Shown piece by piece: positions 38,601-46,480 of a stretch of DNA of 64,000 nucleotides. Position 1 is the first letter of the stretch, and every line of letters starts with the position of its first letter. A program made the position numbers and the translations under genes. Location of the stretch: the NCBI RefSeq assembly GCF_030812315.1, contig NZ_JAUSSM010000008.1:226620-290619 (forward strand), in the 5' to 3' direction. Source of the stretch: Arthrobacter oryzae. Lineage in GTDB: Bacteria > Actinomycetota > Actinomycetes > Actinomycetales > Micrococcaceae. The notes under the pieces were generated by a model. That model was not told the origin of the DNA. It was given only the letters and a program-made list of their open reading frames with translations, and did no database searches.

Positions 38601-39408
38601 ACGATCCCCTCGCGCTGCCGTCGTCCCATGTGACGTCGAGCTCGCCCGAGAAGCCGCCGCTGCCGATGGTGCAGTCGACGAAATCCAGCCCGCTAGGCAC
38701 GGCGGGGAAGTCCAGGTGCGGCAGGTGTACCGCTGCGTGAGGAATGTGCACGCCGCGCCACCCCTGGGGGCGCCCGGGCGGCGGCTGCGCGGAGTCGTCG
38801 ACGTGCAACCGCACCGCCTGGTCGGCCTCGACGACGATTCCGGTGTCGCCGATGCCGAACGCGTCGATCTCGATGCCTGGCGCTCCGCCGGCAAAGCTCA
38901 GCTCCACCGCGCCCGTGGTGTCGACGGCCAGTCCGAGGCCGTCGAGGCGGATCTCGAACGGCAGCGGCGCTCCGGAAGGGTCCGTCCGGACCATCCACCC
39001 GCCGTCCTCGTCCCACTTCATCGGGCGCAGCAGGTCTTGCTGCATCCGCAGCGCAACGTCGACGTCCTCGACGCTGAACGACGTCGGGTCGCCGAACGCG
39101 GCCGCGACCGTGAACCGCGCGCCGGGCGGTGCGAGCCCGGTCTGCGGGTCGCGTTTCGGCGCGCCGAACACGACCGAGAACCCCTTGAGGCCGGGGATCC
39201 AGAGGGACAGCTCGTCGAGCAGGGCGACGCCGAGGCGCAGCCGCGTACGGCCCTCGGCGTCCTCGTCGTGCCGGAAATCGGTGAGCCCGATCCGGTCAAT
39301 CATCGGCAGGTCGTCGTCCGTGTCGCCGAACTCGACGAGGTTCGTGGGCCAGGGCAGCGTGTAGCGCAGCGGCACGAAGCCGAGGAGGTCCTCTTCGTCA
39401 GTCGACAT
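29626..39408 (-). CDS. Giant modular protein: DUF6603-like, concanavalin-like and tectonin modules
   Basis: 3260 residues from the ATG at 39408 (MSTDEEDLLGF), which overlaps the upstream gene by 11 bp; an earlier in-frame start at 39642 lies inside that gene. Residues 1-840 are beta-rich and resemble DUF6603-type proteins (GLGLYGMAGLFALNMEPNRR). About 1556-1816, 2003-2189, 2476-2612, 2620-2776, 2783-2959 and 2960-3110 are six concanavalin/LamG/DUF1080-like modules sharing the patterns VGLLFRYxDxxNFYRxSLD, R-R-L-V-R and DGxxLFxVxD. Between modules 2 and 3 (about 2270-2472) lie tectonin-like blades (VFRWDGAAWQPFPG). No signal peptide or membrane helix is seen. Glycan or surface binding is inferred; the true role is unknown. 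Confidence 0.8.
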   Translation of the reverse strand: MSTDEEDLLGFVPLRYTLPWPTNLVEFGDTDDDLPMIDRIGLTDFRHDEDAEGRTRLRLGVALLDELSLWIPGLKGFSVVFGAPKRDPQTGLAPPGARFTVAAAFGDPTSFSVEDVDVALRMQQDLLRPMKWDEDGGWMVRTDPSGAPLPFEIRLDGLGLAVDTTGAVELSFAGGAPGIEIDAFGIGDTGIVVEADQAVRLHVDDSAQPPPGRPQGWRGVHIPHAAVHLPHLDFPAVPSGLDFVDCTIGSGGFSGELDVTWDDGSARGSLLGVDIELLSAKVRFVQNTPVEFGIEARLTLPFFDQPVDVELALGLDGAFTIGLSAEGGLAEVELEDVLRLRLDGLKVGVEQGLATFSLSGAVTPLVEPVNWPTFTVKELSIDTAGHVKLAGGWLDLPDQVVLDFNGFALEVTRLGFGVTDDARHWVGFSGGLKLLEGMPAGASVDGLRISWDDAGDVGVSLDGVSVEFEVPDAVSFKGLVSYRDLPGGGQRFDGAIQLRLIALDLEVDAQLVIGRALDSASGDMYGFFAIYIGVELPVGIPLLSTGLGLYGMAGLFALNMEPNRRPEQNWYEDWYKKPTPGVADLAHKWDNKLGSLAFGAGVTLGTQSDNGYTFAGRILLVIAFPGPIILLEGKANLLKERAELGGPAEPTFRSLAVLDFRSGSLMFGLDAFYRTGDEGELIEIRGGVESFFDFHDGSAWYLNVGSDKPRDKRIRAGIFQIFQAEAWFMINAHRLYTGAWVGYTADEHFGPLALTFEAWIEGTALLSFKPPHFHGSLWLHGKLALTIFGFGFGLGLDARLDADVFEPLILRLELEITVDLPWPLPDFHKTFTKQWGPRPDPPPLSTPLTELSLAHPKVTTTWRLPRDGVALLRPDVDDGTGFLAPVGAVPPLDPAAAPPAGLPVVPLDVRPQLTFGRPVVDAAGLGVNAGAAGAEEGWEWIGDPVAGEGPVQIRTVLRSLELSRWRPATGGGGTWEAVARSPLDPARPALPTMYGAWAPVPALPAGDPAAVGNTKLLVWSRTPFDASRQTGQAWDEWFTAAFPFYPCPPPVPARRFCCDFRDLRVGDLVASPWHCPAHPEVTLSWPGGPREVVLLDRPVGGMTKALCGSGSYVDSQGTYPNPVTVTCSTPGVTTVTVQLPPDAVRPVRRCTDLTGLAPGVTANPLPRDGLGFEVPGAASITVVTRGGRVGLDCGRRLEVDLDGPAVEVELDVSAFGGAVTATGLDALGGGVAVDRTPPGVTAATLTLRGTGIIRVVVDAPSDEAALHQVCRTAPATTVTADGTKTATSVGADGLVRVTGSDLGSVVIGNPGDRVCVTSVCFTLPPDPAEVARREELVQHLVSELERWSETGAVLYPDTVYRLTVGTLLQARSDDPMAGYTSIAGGGYGLDRDQLEYGYFRTEGPPGLAAITGDDSGALGTLTPYVGQTMPPTVPDAGDRPALPRPVYRGYDVAIRFDVDYAELMYRLAGRDLGLYVFDSNNQPARDTGGRLLALTPEWTDARHDLTRSERQWSTLIEGSACVPALTRTFAPDRQLTVGSGTVLGADAVHEARLIPLLLHDDFRSGTGDWEVLDQGQAQGPSVWKAVRHPRLAGTSATVTGSAVRLDGAPDLTGVVPGLDVVVLAADTARPSGRWPVAAVDVAARTLTVDGVPAVTGTSGWQLPQLIGVAQTSGIRTTGDDPRDPVRPGTMLLRGAATWSDLRLAVTLRSAADGAIGVVVRVAGPSRYYRFSMDRAAGRRRLVRVLDGVHTVLAEDRWSYGLRNDYAITVEAVGDALRVHQDGVLVFDVRDAVLPTGRIGLYCRANPGALFSDVRVDDLSHDAPVVHRFSFTTSRFATFEHQVHSHPDEVWRSTATAAGAIAAAVPPASAPTEPEHRAYAALAQTVLGGAATAAVEAVEVTRIEPATGLAGWLIRSPEPVDWSRVSLALHATDDTAPAPDPPAALKLVGATFSTTSANGETVTVLSRAATDLDGHRIERRAIPGALAIREVEPLLRATAGDAAAGVVLTEDFGPNALDRYTIVDDENASLFPSAWAVADGHIVQTGQYFVASNNPDKPGTMAILNAPVLSAARIEAMLRSEDFDAIGLVFRYRDGQNFYRFSMALLDGYRRLTKKVGGITSVLWEDAERLPRRGHSYRVVLETFGEQLVGWLDGELLFAVRDGDLNAGRVGFYAWKNMGAHFEALQVTALSGDPVLWRPELGSLAGFSAVDAPGVVSGPSVWAAAAGVVTQSAAVRVEDETWADVTAPYAREVSAPPGGPVWLSADPPQAGGFTAHRRLGAGWVPAPGIGVAAIAATDRGLWALDATGQIWLWMPQIPGPLHWIGSAGTGTDIAAGGGALFLVSTVAVPGGGQVQIDRKSTGVWEPLDGQGAVTVAAGSDGVPWIVDDTNAVFRWDGAAWQPFPGSARAIAPDADSGRHWMIGTTAAPGGHALLRWDGRAWQPTGRGAVAIAAVTGGGVWTVDDVGAVVRFSGPSAARPGTHLRGGPADADDWEDVEVALRLGDLGTSDGGAVGLLFRYEDEANFYRLSLDRGAGRRLVRMQNGVATVLWRDAVRESPGQNHALTITAIGPQLRAVLDGEPLFTVSDASLARGRVALYCRDAAHARFTGLTVFDRTRRVGPWVIRDLAPGQSSDWRLARGVLTQEAPGSVDTAAISDERGWSDYRLTLQFGSDDPGVVGAVFRYRGDNDHYRFELDSVADRRRLVRRTAGNETVLWERPGGFAAGETYLLTVDAVGTRLRGWLGASPQFDLDHGDHRVGAVGHFARTTPSARFERIELTAPPRESLALLRDRFAAGNRAAFTDVDVPGTTTAVWRMDGADLVQSEASGTGLAVAGSSAWTDTVLTARLRPGPGGVAGLVVRYTDPSSHYRWRVDLGAGEHRLELVSGGVKTVLWRTPTTAAAWAAGRDLAIVATGSTLRGFVDDIPIFEVDDAALPAGRVALDAAGPARFSQVRVFDGSLAFDDWLVEPFEVPAGTDGDVVAGDQAWTDYRVSAHVRGSGTGVVGLLARYAGPQDHYRFSIDAPIGMVRLERLSGGAPVALWEGPRRMAPWDGVMVLECLGQHLSGYIDGERLFTVHDDALTAGQFGTHRAGDPDATFIRLRCGRPTWTTHYTFGPEPVPPGGSILLHSGNRAADPNTGPSDRYVARFDEVGTPTFPPDGVDLRLQTPDGSLGHGRRFRPPVAWRAVADTNLRTLRAPDGTGWFLGFTAGIAPVVGDHELVLTFRRDNHSVDPGAPVLRRAGDASDEVVTLLLPTRTVGDI

Positions 39409-41728
39409 AGTCGAACGTTCCGGTCGCGGGCAGGTCGGTGTCCGTCTTGACCACGGGCACGACCTGGTCGTGGAGGTAGAGGCGGGCCGCGCCAGGAAAG
39501 CTGCTGGTGTTGGTGGCCCCGAGCGCCGCGGCGGCGACGGAGATCGTGATCGGTTGGCCCGTGATGGTCGGCGACACCCGTGTCGCCCGCCGTGGGCCGG
39601 TGAACCGCAGCACGTACAGGCCGCCACCCTTGCCGGGGTCACCGGTCTGGCCGGGCAGCATCACGGCCTCATTGCCGGCGATGCTGCTCGCCGCGTCGAT
39701 CTGCAGCACGGCCCGGTCGAAAGCGAACAGGGCCGGATCAAGCAGTACGTTGTTCCAGTCGAACGGTGGCTGGGTAATGAAGGGCGGCCATCTGGAGAGC
39801 AGGTCCCCCTCATCCGAGGAGATGAAGTAAACCCCGCCACCGGCGAATCCCCGGGCGTGGTTGCCCTGCACGGAAACCCCCCGCAGGTCGAGCAGGGTTG
39901 TGTTCCGGCTGGAGATCCCCCCGCCGCCGCTGCGGTTCGTCACGACGGCAGCGACGTTGGAGGTGTTGTTGCTGACCCTACCGCCGCGGATCCGCAGCTC
40001 GCTGCGCATCGTGACGCGGATGCCGCCGCCGTTGTTCGCCGACCGGTTGTTATTGATGACCGTGTCGATGAGCAGCACGTTGGCGGCGATCGAGACGTAC
40101 AGTCCGCCGCCGTCATCGCCCGCGTCGTTGTTCTCGATCCTGGTGCGGACGATCCGCACGTGGTTCGCGCGAGCCCGGGCCAGCTGGGCGGGGTCCCAGC
40201 GCGTCGGTAGATCCGGGAGCGTCGTCCTGCGCAGTGTCTCCAGATCCTCTTGGGAGTTGACGCAGACCGTCACGGCGATCCCGCCGCCGTCACCGCGTAG
40301 GTTGTCGGCCAGCGGGTCGTTCAACGATCTCGGGTTGTCCACCTGTTGGGGGAAGTTGCGCTGCACGGTGCAGTCGAAAATGGACGGCCAGCCGTAACCC
40401 CACACCCCGATCCCCGAGCCGCGGCCCATCGCGTGGTTGCGTTCGATCAGGCACCCGACAATCGCGGGCGACGCGTGGTAAGCGCAGATGCCGCCGCCGT
40501 ACCCCTCCGCGAAGATGCCACCACCGCCGGCGACATTCTCCCGCAGCACACAGCTGGAGATGACCGCGTTGTGCACTCGGTCGACCAGAATCCCACCCCC
40601 GGCCCCTTTCGCGTTGCGGTGCGGTGCGAGCCCGTTAACCACGGTCAGGCGGCTGACGTGGGCGATGCCGGCGGTGACACCGCTGATTCGGATCGGGCGC
40701 CGCACCATGCCGCCAGTGATAGTCGGGTAGCCCGGCGACGGGTCGGTCGCCTTCTTCGTCGCCGTGCTCGTCAGCGACACCGCTTTGGTGATCTCGACGC
40801 TCTCGGCGTACGTCCCCGCATCGGCCACCAGCACCGTATCACCGTCGGCGGCCGCGGCGACCGCGGCAGCGATCGTCTTGCTCGCGGTCGCCGGGGTGGC
40901 GAACGGTGGCACAGCCGAGCCGGCCTTGGCGACGAACAGCACGGTGCCGGTGCCGGCCGGCGGGTCGCCCGTGTCCATCTGCGCCGGCAGCAGCGCGTTG
41001 CCGGCAGCGATCCAGCCCTGCGCGTCCCAAAGCGCCAGATGGTACGCGAGGTTGTGGAACAGGACGGGCGCCGGGTCGACGCGCTCGACCAGCAGGACGG
41101 TGCAGCGACGGCGCCCTGTCGCGCCTGGGCCGCAAGTTCCTACGCGCGTCCCGGCCTTCACACTGACGCCGAGCGGGATCCCATCCGCGAGCCACAGGTC
41201 GGCAAGCTGCTCGACGGTGGCAGCGGCCGGACTCCCGGCGTCCGGAACTCCGGCATCCAGAGCCGCCGCCTTCAGCCGCTTACGCACTCGATCCCGTTCC
41301 TTGTCCTGCTTCAGCGCGAGAACAACGGCAGCCCGGGCGCTGTCCGCCGGGACATTCTCGTAGACGACGAACGCCGGCTGCGGGTACCAGGCGGGCAGCA
41401 CGCCCTGCGCGCGGGCGACGGTCGTGGACGGGCCATCGCCACGGGCCAAGACCACGCGGCCGGGGGCGCCCGAGGCTCCGGCTAGGAAGCGGATGGAGCC
41501 CACGGTCATCGCCAGCAGCGGCGCGGACGGCGACGCCTCGGGCATGTCGAACGAGAGACCTCGGGAGAACTTCCATGTTCCGTCGAGGTACGGGCCGAAC
41601 GGCCGAACAGTGACGGCCGTGGCACCCGTGAGGGCCGAGGCGTCCCCGATCACCGGCGCGGAGTATTTCGCCAGCGAGGTCAGCGCCTCGCCGAGCCGGT
41701 CGAACCAGATCTCCTTCGGCATGTTCAA
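39398..41728 (-). CDS. Right-handed beta-helix protein
   Basis: 776 residues. The N-terminal 280 residues form an unrecognised domain; about 286-680 is a parallel beta-helix of the pectate-lyase/NosD type, beginning SKTIAAAVAAAADGDTVLVA and repeating short turns with asparagines and glycine runs (GGGICAYHASPAIVGCLIERN, INNNRSANNGGGIRV). A C-terminal beta domain ends in YVD. No signal peptide is visible. The gene overlaps the FN3-protein gene by 4 bp upstream and the giant gene by 11 bp downstream, so the three are one translational unit. Enzymatic activity on polysaccharide or a structural role are both possible. Confidence 0.78.
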   Translation of the reverse strand: MNMPKEIWFDRLGEALTSLAKYSAPVIGDASALTGATAVTVRPFGPYLDGTWKFSRGLSFDMPEASPSAPLLAMTVGSIRFLAGASGAPGRVVLARGDGPSTTVARAQGVLPAWYPQPAFVVYENVPADSARAAVVLALKQDKERDRVRKRLKAAALDAGVPDAGSPAAATVEQLADLWLADGIPLGVSVKAGTRVGTCGPGATGRRRCTVLLVERVDPAPVLFHNLAYHLALWDAQGWIAAGNALLPAQMDTGDPPAGTGTVLFVAKAGSAVPPFATPATASKTIAAAVAAAADGDTVLVADAGTYAESVEITKAVSLTSTATKKATDPSPGYPTITGGMVRRPIRISGVTAGIAHVSRLTVVNGLAPHRNAKGAGGGILVDRVHNAVISSCVLRENVAGGGGIFAEGYGGGICAYHASPAIVGCLIERNHAMGRGSGIGVWGYGWPSIFDCTVQRNFPQQVDNPRSLNDPLADNLRGDGGGIAVTVCVNSQEDLETLRRTTLPDLPTRWDPAQLARARANHVRIVRTRIENNDAGDDGGGLYVSIAANVLLIDTVINNNRSANNGGGIRVTMRSELRIRGGRVSNNTSNVAAVVTNRSGGGGISSRNTTLLDLRGVSVQGNHARGFAGGGVYFISSDEGDLLSRWPPFITQPPFDWNNVLLDPALFAFDRAVLQIDAASSIAGNEAVMLPGQTGDPGKGGGLYVLRFTGPRRATRVSPTITGQPITISVAAAALGATNTSSFPGAARLYLHDQVVPVVKTDTDLPATGTFDYVD

Positions 41729-44700
41729 ACCCCTTCGACGGGCCGCTCATCGTACGCGGCGTTGAGGTTGCCGGCCGGGCTCTCGACCTTCAGCCGGTAG
41801 GTCGCCGTCGTGGCCGGGTCGGCGCCGTCATCGTAGTGCCGGTAGCTCCAGCCGCCGCCGGAATGCGGTCCGGTCGGCCCGAGCCAGGCCGAGACGGCGC
41901 GCCATGCAGCGTCCGGGTCGGTGCGCCGCTGCACGACCGCTCGCACCGCCTCGGTAGCCGTCCACTGCAACGCGACAACGGGGGTGAGCGCCGAGGCGGC
42001 GCCGGTCCACGCGTGCTCGACGCCTTCGGCGTCCAGACCGACCCAAGCGAGGCGTTCCCACTCCGGCGGATCCGGTGGGCTCTCGTCGTAGCCGCGGCCG
42101 ACGACGGCCGCACAGGCCGGGGACTCGTTGCCGGCGGTGTCGACGGCGCTGATCCGGTACCAGTGGTTCACCAAGCCCGGCACCGTGTCGGTCCAGCTGA
42201 CGGCGGCCGGACGGTCGGTCGGTTCGGTGGCGTCCAGCGGGATGGTGTGAATGAGGGCCATCAGCCGCACATCCCGAGTTCGGGCGGGGTCGTCTGACCG
42301 GTAGACCCGGTAGGCGGCGAGGTCGGGCTCACGGTTCGATGCCCAGCTCAGCACGATTGACCGGTCGCCACCGAGCACCTTTGTCACGTACGGCGTGCGC
42401 GGGGGCACGACGTTCGGCAGCCGGACGGGGGCGCTCGCGAGGCTCAGCGGGCCGCGGTTGTTCGCCGCGTCCACGTAAGCGGCGCGGTACAGGTACCTGT
42501 TGGTCGCCCGGCCGTCGAGCGTATCCGTCCAGGCCCGCAAGGCGGTCGACGGTAAGTAACCGGCCGGGTCGTCGAGACCGCGGCGGTCGGCAGTGGCCGG
42601 GTCGGCTGGGTCCAGCGGCTGGATCGTGAGCTGGATAAACGCGTCCTCGTTGCCGGCCAGCCCTGCGAGCACCCGGAGCCCGTCGTTGCTGAGGGCGCGG
42701 TAGCTGCGCAGTGCGACCGCGAATTCAGTGCCGGCGCTCTTCAGCTCGTTGAGGGCGTTGAGCTCCGCGGCGACCTGCTGCCGCTTCGCGGCGTCCCAGC
42801 GCGGTTCCGCCGCGGCCGAGGGGAAATAGGCGAGATGCGCTGGCGCGCCAGATGGGTCGAGTGTCAGGCGGCTAGCGCGTGGCCGGTTCCAGTCGGTAGT
42901 GAACAGCGTGTGGTCCAGCGCACGGGACACGTGGGTGAGCAGATTCGGCAGGGGTAACCAACGGAGCGAGTAGAACGACTCGCCGCGGTAGTCGGCGGGC
43001 GTGGCGAGCACGGCGTCGCCGTCCGCGGGCGGGACCTGCGGTGCCGGCGGCGGCGTGCGCCGGACGAGGTAGACGGTCGCGGGCTGCCCGGCCGGACCCT
43101 CGTTGCCGAACCGCTGGGCGCCGCCCCACGGCGTCCCGGTCCATTTCGTGGCGTCGGCCGTGTGCGTCCGCGAGTCGGCTGTGCTGACGCAGATCTGGCC
43201 GTATGCCACGGGCTCGGCCAACGAGGTGGCCAGCGCGGGCGTCGCGGGCAGGCCGGTCGAGGGCAGGAAGACCTCGTAGCGGCGTACGGCGCTACCATCG
43301 GGGCTGACCTCGGTCGTGACGTGTTCGGCTAGCCCGACGACGGCGATCCGGTTCTGCCAGGCGGTCGTGACGGTGAAGTCGTTCGCGAGCGGGTGCCTCT
43401 TCGGGATCGCGACGGTGCATAGCCGCCGCGGCTCGGGCGCGACATCGTGCTGGAATCCGCCGCGACGGACCCGCAGCCGCAGCGGCGTCCCCGCGTCACT
43501 GCCCAGCACGTCGAAGCTGGACGCGCCCAGCTGCAGCCGGGTGCCGGCGTAGGCATCTGCCGGCCGGTCCGCGTCGATGTCGGTCTGCACCGTGCATCGG
43601 TCGGTGCCCGTGATCGGTGTGACCTCCACTGTCCGGCCGGTCAGGGCGTTGAGCCGGCCCGGCTGCAGGTACACTCGGAACTCCCGGGCATCCGGAGCCT
43701 GCACGCTCAGCGACTCCGGCCAGACCCATCTCACGCGCAGGCCGACCACGCCCGCATTACCGGCGCGCCAGGCAGTGTAGGCCGCGTCGGCGACGACGAG
43801 CGGATCGTCCGGGTCTAGCAGAAAGGCCTCGATCGTGGCGGGTGGAGGTGGGGCGACCTTGTCCAGCAGCCCAACGGCGAACGGGTGCACTTGCGACTCG
43901 GCGACCGGGTCGCGGTAGTACCAGGGCCGTGGCGCTTGGGACTGAAGGGCCCACTGGTGCCAGGGTACAGAGCCACCACGCGGGCTGTGCCGACCGAACA
44001 GGTCGACTGAGCTGACGCCGTAGGCGTACCACCCCTCGGTGAGCCCGCCGTCGACCGAGTACAGAGCGAACGGCGGCCAGTCCGCGGGGTACGCGGGCGC
44101 GACACCGCCGGTCTCGATACCGCCCGGAACCAGGACTGGCCGGTCCCTTGTCACTGGCTCGAAGTCATGCGGGGCCGGCGCCACGATAGGCGGGTGGGTC
44201 TCGGATGCTAGCGCGCGCCAGACGTGAAACAGTACCGGAGAGCCGGGTCGCAGGCCGCCACCCGCCGCAGCTCCGCGGTCCCACAGCAGCCCGGCGCCCA
44301 GCCCGTCGTCCCCTGCGGACGACGGTGGCTGCCATGCGGCGGGCAGCGCGTATGCCCTAGCCCCCTCCGGTGGCAACACCGGGGGGCTGGGGCGGTCGAG
44401 CCGCAGATCGAAGGCAATAAACGCATCGACATCGTCGAAACCGTTCTGCCGCAGGTAGTCCAGCGCCTTTACCGAATCCCGCCCGAGCAAAGAACGGTGG
44501 TCGGCCACGATCATGTAGTCGAAGGCAGCGTCGGACTGCGGGGGCCTGTCCACCCAGTACAGTCCGATCATCTGTGCCATGCCCGGGTCGAGCGTCCCGA
44601 GCAGCACCAGGTCGAGGGGTGCTTGGGCCGGCATCACCTGTGCGGGCGGGCCCGCAGGGCCGGAGACCGCTCGCCGACGGTCGGCCATCGGCGGCCCCGC

Positions 44701-45501
44701 CGGTCCGCCCCGCACTAAATCAATGAGCTCTTTGTGTAGCTCTGCAAAGGTGGTGCCGGACCAGTCGTGGGTGCCGTACATCACTCGTCCGGTGCCACGG
44801 GTGCGTGCGGCCGCCTCGTCCACCGAACTAGGGTTGGCCGGGTAGTCGGGGTGAGATACCGGCAGGGTCAACGGGTATGGGAATCCCGGCACCGCGGTCC
44901 AGCCCGCGAGGATTCCACTCATGACGGCGACGTAGCGGAGGTCCAGCAGCCGGGCTGGCCCGCCAGACACCTCGACCCGCGAGATGGCATCGAACGTCAG
45001 CTCATGGCGGACCACGTCGCCGGCAGTGCCCTTGAGCACGGCACCTGTCACCGGCATGTGTTGCAGGTACGCCGTCACTGCGATCTCAGCGTCGGTGCGG
45101 AACGCGATGGTTACCTCGACCCGCGACGCGAGATCCGCGGAAGCGAACGTGAGCCGCTGCCGGTTCTCTAGGTCGAGCTCGAGTGTACCGATTGGCGGAA
45201 AATCGTCCGTGATCACCAGTGGGACGTCGCTGGTCAGGGATCCGGCCATACCGGTTAGGGTCGTCAATCCGGTGGCTCCGGCCGAAAGGTTCTGCAGCGA
45301 CATCCGGATGGACGCGGGGTCCGCGGCTTGGCGGGGCCGCCGGAAAAGATAGTAGCCGCCCCATGGGAAGGCCACCTCACGGGGGAACGACCAGCGCAGA
45401 TGGATACCCGGCCGCAGTGGGGTTGGCTGCAGGTCGTGCGGGGGCAGGTCCTCAAGAACGGAGATGCCCGTCATCACAAGCCGGTCTGTCTGTATACCCA
45501 T
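41725..45501 (-). CDS. Large FN3-containing protein, first gene of the giant operon
   Basis: 1258 residues. Starts MGIQTDRLVMTG with AAGGG upstream. The N-terminal half contains RPGIHLRWSFPREVAFPWGGY and a segment with TLDPGMAQMIGLYWVDRPPQ; about residues 1024-1130 form a clear fibronectin type III domain (IVLSWASNREPDLAAYRVYR, then GLVNHWYRISAVDTAGNESP). No signal peptide. Similar FN3 segments earlier in the chain are weaker. Its promoter carries the 11-bp hexamer repeats shared with three other loci. Its stop overlaps the beta-helix gene start. Confidence 0.78.
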   Translation of the reverse strand: MGIQTDRLVMTGISVLEDLPPHDLQPTPLRPGIHLRWSFPREVAFPWGGYYLFRRPRQAADPASIRMSLQNLSAGATGLTTLTGMAGSLTSDVPLVITDDFPPIGTLELDLENRQRLTFASADLASRVEVTIAFRTDAEIAVTAYLQHMPVTGAVLKGTAGDVVRHELTFDAISRVEVSGGPARLLDLRYVAVMSGILAGWTAVPGFPYPLTLPVSHPDYPANPSSVDEAAARTRGTGRVMYGTHDWSGTTFAELHKELIDLVRGGPAGPPMADRRRAVSGPAGPPAQVMPAQAPLDLVLLGTLDPGMAQMIGLYWVDRPPQSDAAFDYMIVADHRSLLGRDSVKALDYLRQNGFDDVDAFIAFDLRLDRPSPPVLPPEGARAYALPAAWQPPSSAGDDGLGAGLLWDRGAAAGGGLRPGSPVLFHVWRALASETHPPIVAPAPHDFEPVTRDRPVLVPGGIETGGVAPAYPADWPPFALYSVDGGLTEGWYAYGVSSVDLFGRHSPRGGSVPWHQWALQSQAPRPWYYRDPVAESQVHPFAVGLLDKVAPPPPATIEAFLLDPDDPLVVADAAYTAWRAGNAGVVGLRVRWVWPESLSVQAPDAREFRVYLQPGRLNALTGRTVEVTPITGTDRCTVQTDIDADRPADAYAGTRLQLGASSFDVLGSDAGTPLRLRVRRGGFQHDVAPEPRRLCTVAIPKRHPLANDFTVTTAWQNRIAVVGLAEHVTTEVSPDGSAVRRYEVFLPSTGLPATPALATSLAEPVAYGQICVSTADSRTHTADATKWTGTPWGGAQRFGNEGPAGQPATVYLVRRTPPPAPQVPPADGDAVLATPADYRGESFYSLRWLPLPNLLTHVSRALDHTLFTTDWNRPRASRLTLDPSGAPAHLAYFPSAAAEPRWDAAKRQQVAAELNALNELKSAGTEFAVALRSYRALSNDGLRVLAGLAGNEDAFIQLTIQPLDPADPATADRRGLDDPAGYLPSTALRAWTDTLDGRATNRYLYRAAYVDAANNRGPLSLASAPVRLPNVVPPRTPYVTKVLGGDRSIVLSWASNREPDLAAYRVYRSDDPARTRDVRLMALIHTIPLDATEPTDRPAAVSWTDTVPGLVNHWYRISAVDTAGNESPACAAVVGRGYDESPPDPPEWERLAWVGLDAEGVEHAWTGAASALTPVVALQWTATEAVRAVVQRRTDPDAAWRAVSAWLGPTGPHSGGGWSYRHYDDGADPATTATYRLKVESPAGNLNAAYDERPVEGV

Positions 45502-45532
45502 CAGGGCCCTTCAAACGTTGAAACTACCGCGT

Positions 45533-45576
45533 TATATAAGAGGGAGGCTATTATCGTCGCGTTACAGCAGCGTTAT
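45533..45576 (-). promoter_or_regulatory. SARP-type promoter of the giant operon
   Basis: On the minus strand ATAACG (45571-45576), GTAACG (45560-45565) and a weaker ATAATA (45549-45554) are spaced 11 bp apart; 10 bp later comes the -10 TATATA (45533-45538), about 32 bp before the ATG. There is no good -35, as expected for activator-dependent SARP promoters. Confidence 0.75.
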
Positions 45577-46334
45577 CGTTTCCAAAACGACATGATGAGC
45601 CACCTGGGGTCGAGCTCGAAAAAGGCCAAGTTCGAGGCCCAAAGCACTACTCGCAGGGAGCGAGCTTCTTGGCTTAAGACGTCTGGCATTAAGAGGGCTC
45701 GCTAGCAAGGTTGCTGCGTGTGCGCCATGACTCGATTATGCGCCGCCTAGGGATGCCCTGCGATTTATCGGTGGCACCCCATGCATCTCGGATCTCTGCG
45801 GCACATCGAGTACCCGGGCAGTGACTGCATCGACCGAGTTAGGCTCCGTGTTGAGGCGCCAGAAGGTGCCGGAACAATCGGAGGCATTAGGAGGTACTTC
45901 ACGCGGCGGGGCAGTGCGTAGGCTGGCGTTGAATGTATCGAAGGTTTGACCGATGGCTCGTGAAGAGCCAAGCTTCGCGCAAAGGGCCGCTCACTGAGCT
46001 GGTGCCAAAAGTTTGGTCGGCGGCGATTGCCTGTGCACGACCTTCAAAGCTTGGCGATACCGCCGTGGGGCAAGCTCCACTGAGGCGGATATGCCCGAAC
46101 GGAACGCCGGTGCAGACGACCGCGTCCTGATTGTGGCGAGTGATCTCACTGATTACGGCCTCGCATTGAGCGACTGCGGAGCCGCATGCGATCCTCAATG
46201 TTCGGCACGTGTTCCTGGCGCCCGGGCGAGGATGACTGCTTCGACTGCTGACAGGATGCTTCTTTCTCCGAGCGCTCGAACTCACCTCTCGATCAGCCTT
46301 GCCGTGTGAGGTGCTGCCCTACAGTGGTCTAGCG
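45577..46334. other. Divergent intergenic region
   Basis: No complete gene. A minus-strand frame (45899-46285) contains DAVVCTGVPFGHIRLSGACP, vaguely like the end of an LD-carboxypeptidase, but too short and isolated to call. The region separates two divergent promoters of the same repeat type. Confidence 0.35.
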
Positions 46335-46367
46335 ATAACGCTGCAGTAACAGGTGGCATTGATAATG
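46335..46367 (+). promoter_or_regulatory. SARP-type promoter of the four-TM gene
   Basis: ATAACG (46335-46340) and GTAACA (46346-46351) lie 11 bp apart; exactly 10 bp later is the -10 ATAATG (46362-46367). A third upstream hexamer is not clear. The gene start at 46481 leaves a leader of about 105 nt. Confidence 0.65.
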
Positions 46368-46480
46368 TGCCTGTCTGCTCGCTCGGAGATTTAGGAGTCC
46401 GACCCTCCATCGGGCAAGTGGTTGCCCGGGTGGGAGGACTCCTGCATGGCTACAACACGAATCGTGGGGAGGAGGCAAAG

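Noticed and set aside
36844..39450. An 868-codon plus-strand frame opposite the giant gene
   Set aside because: Same reason: mirror image of the DUF6603-like region, no independent protein features.
45899..46285. LD-carboxypeptidase fragment on the minus strand
   Set aside because: Only one short segment is suggestive; no catalytic residues or start can be shown.
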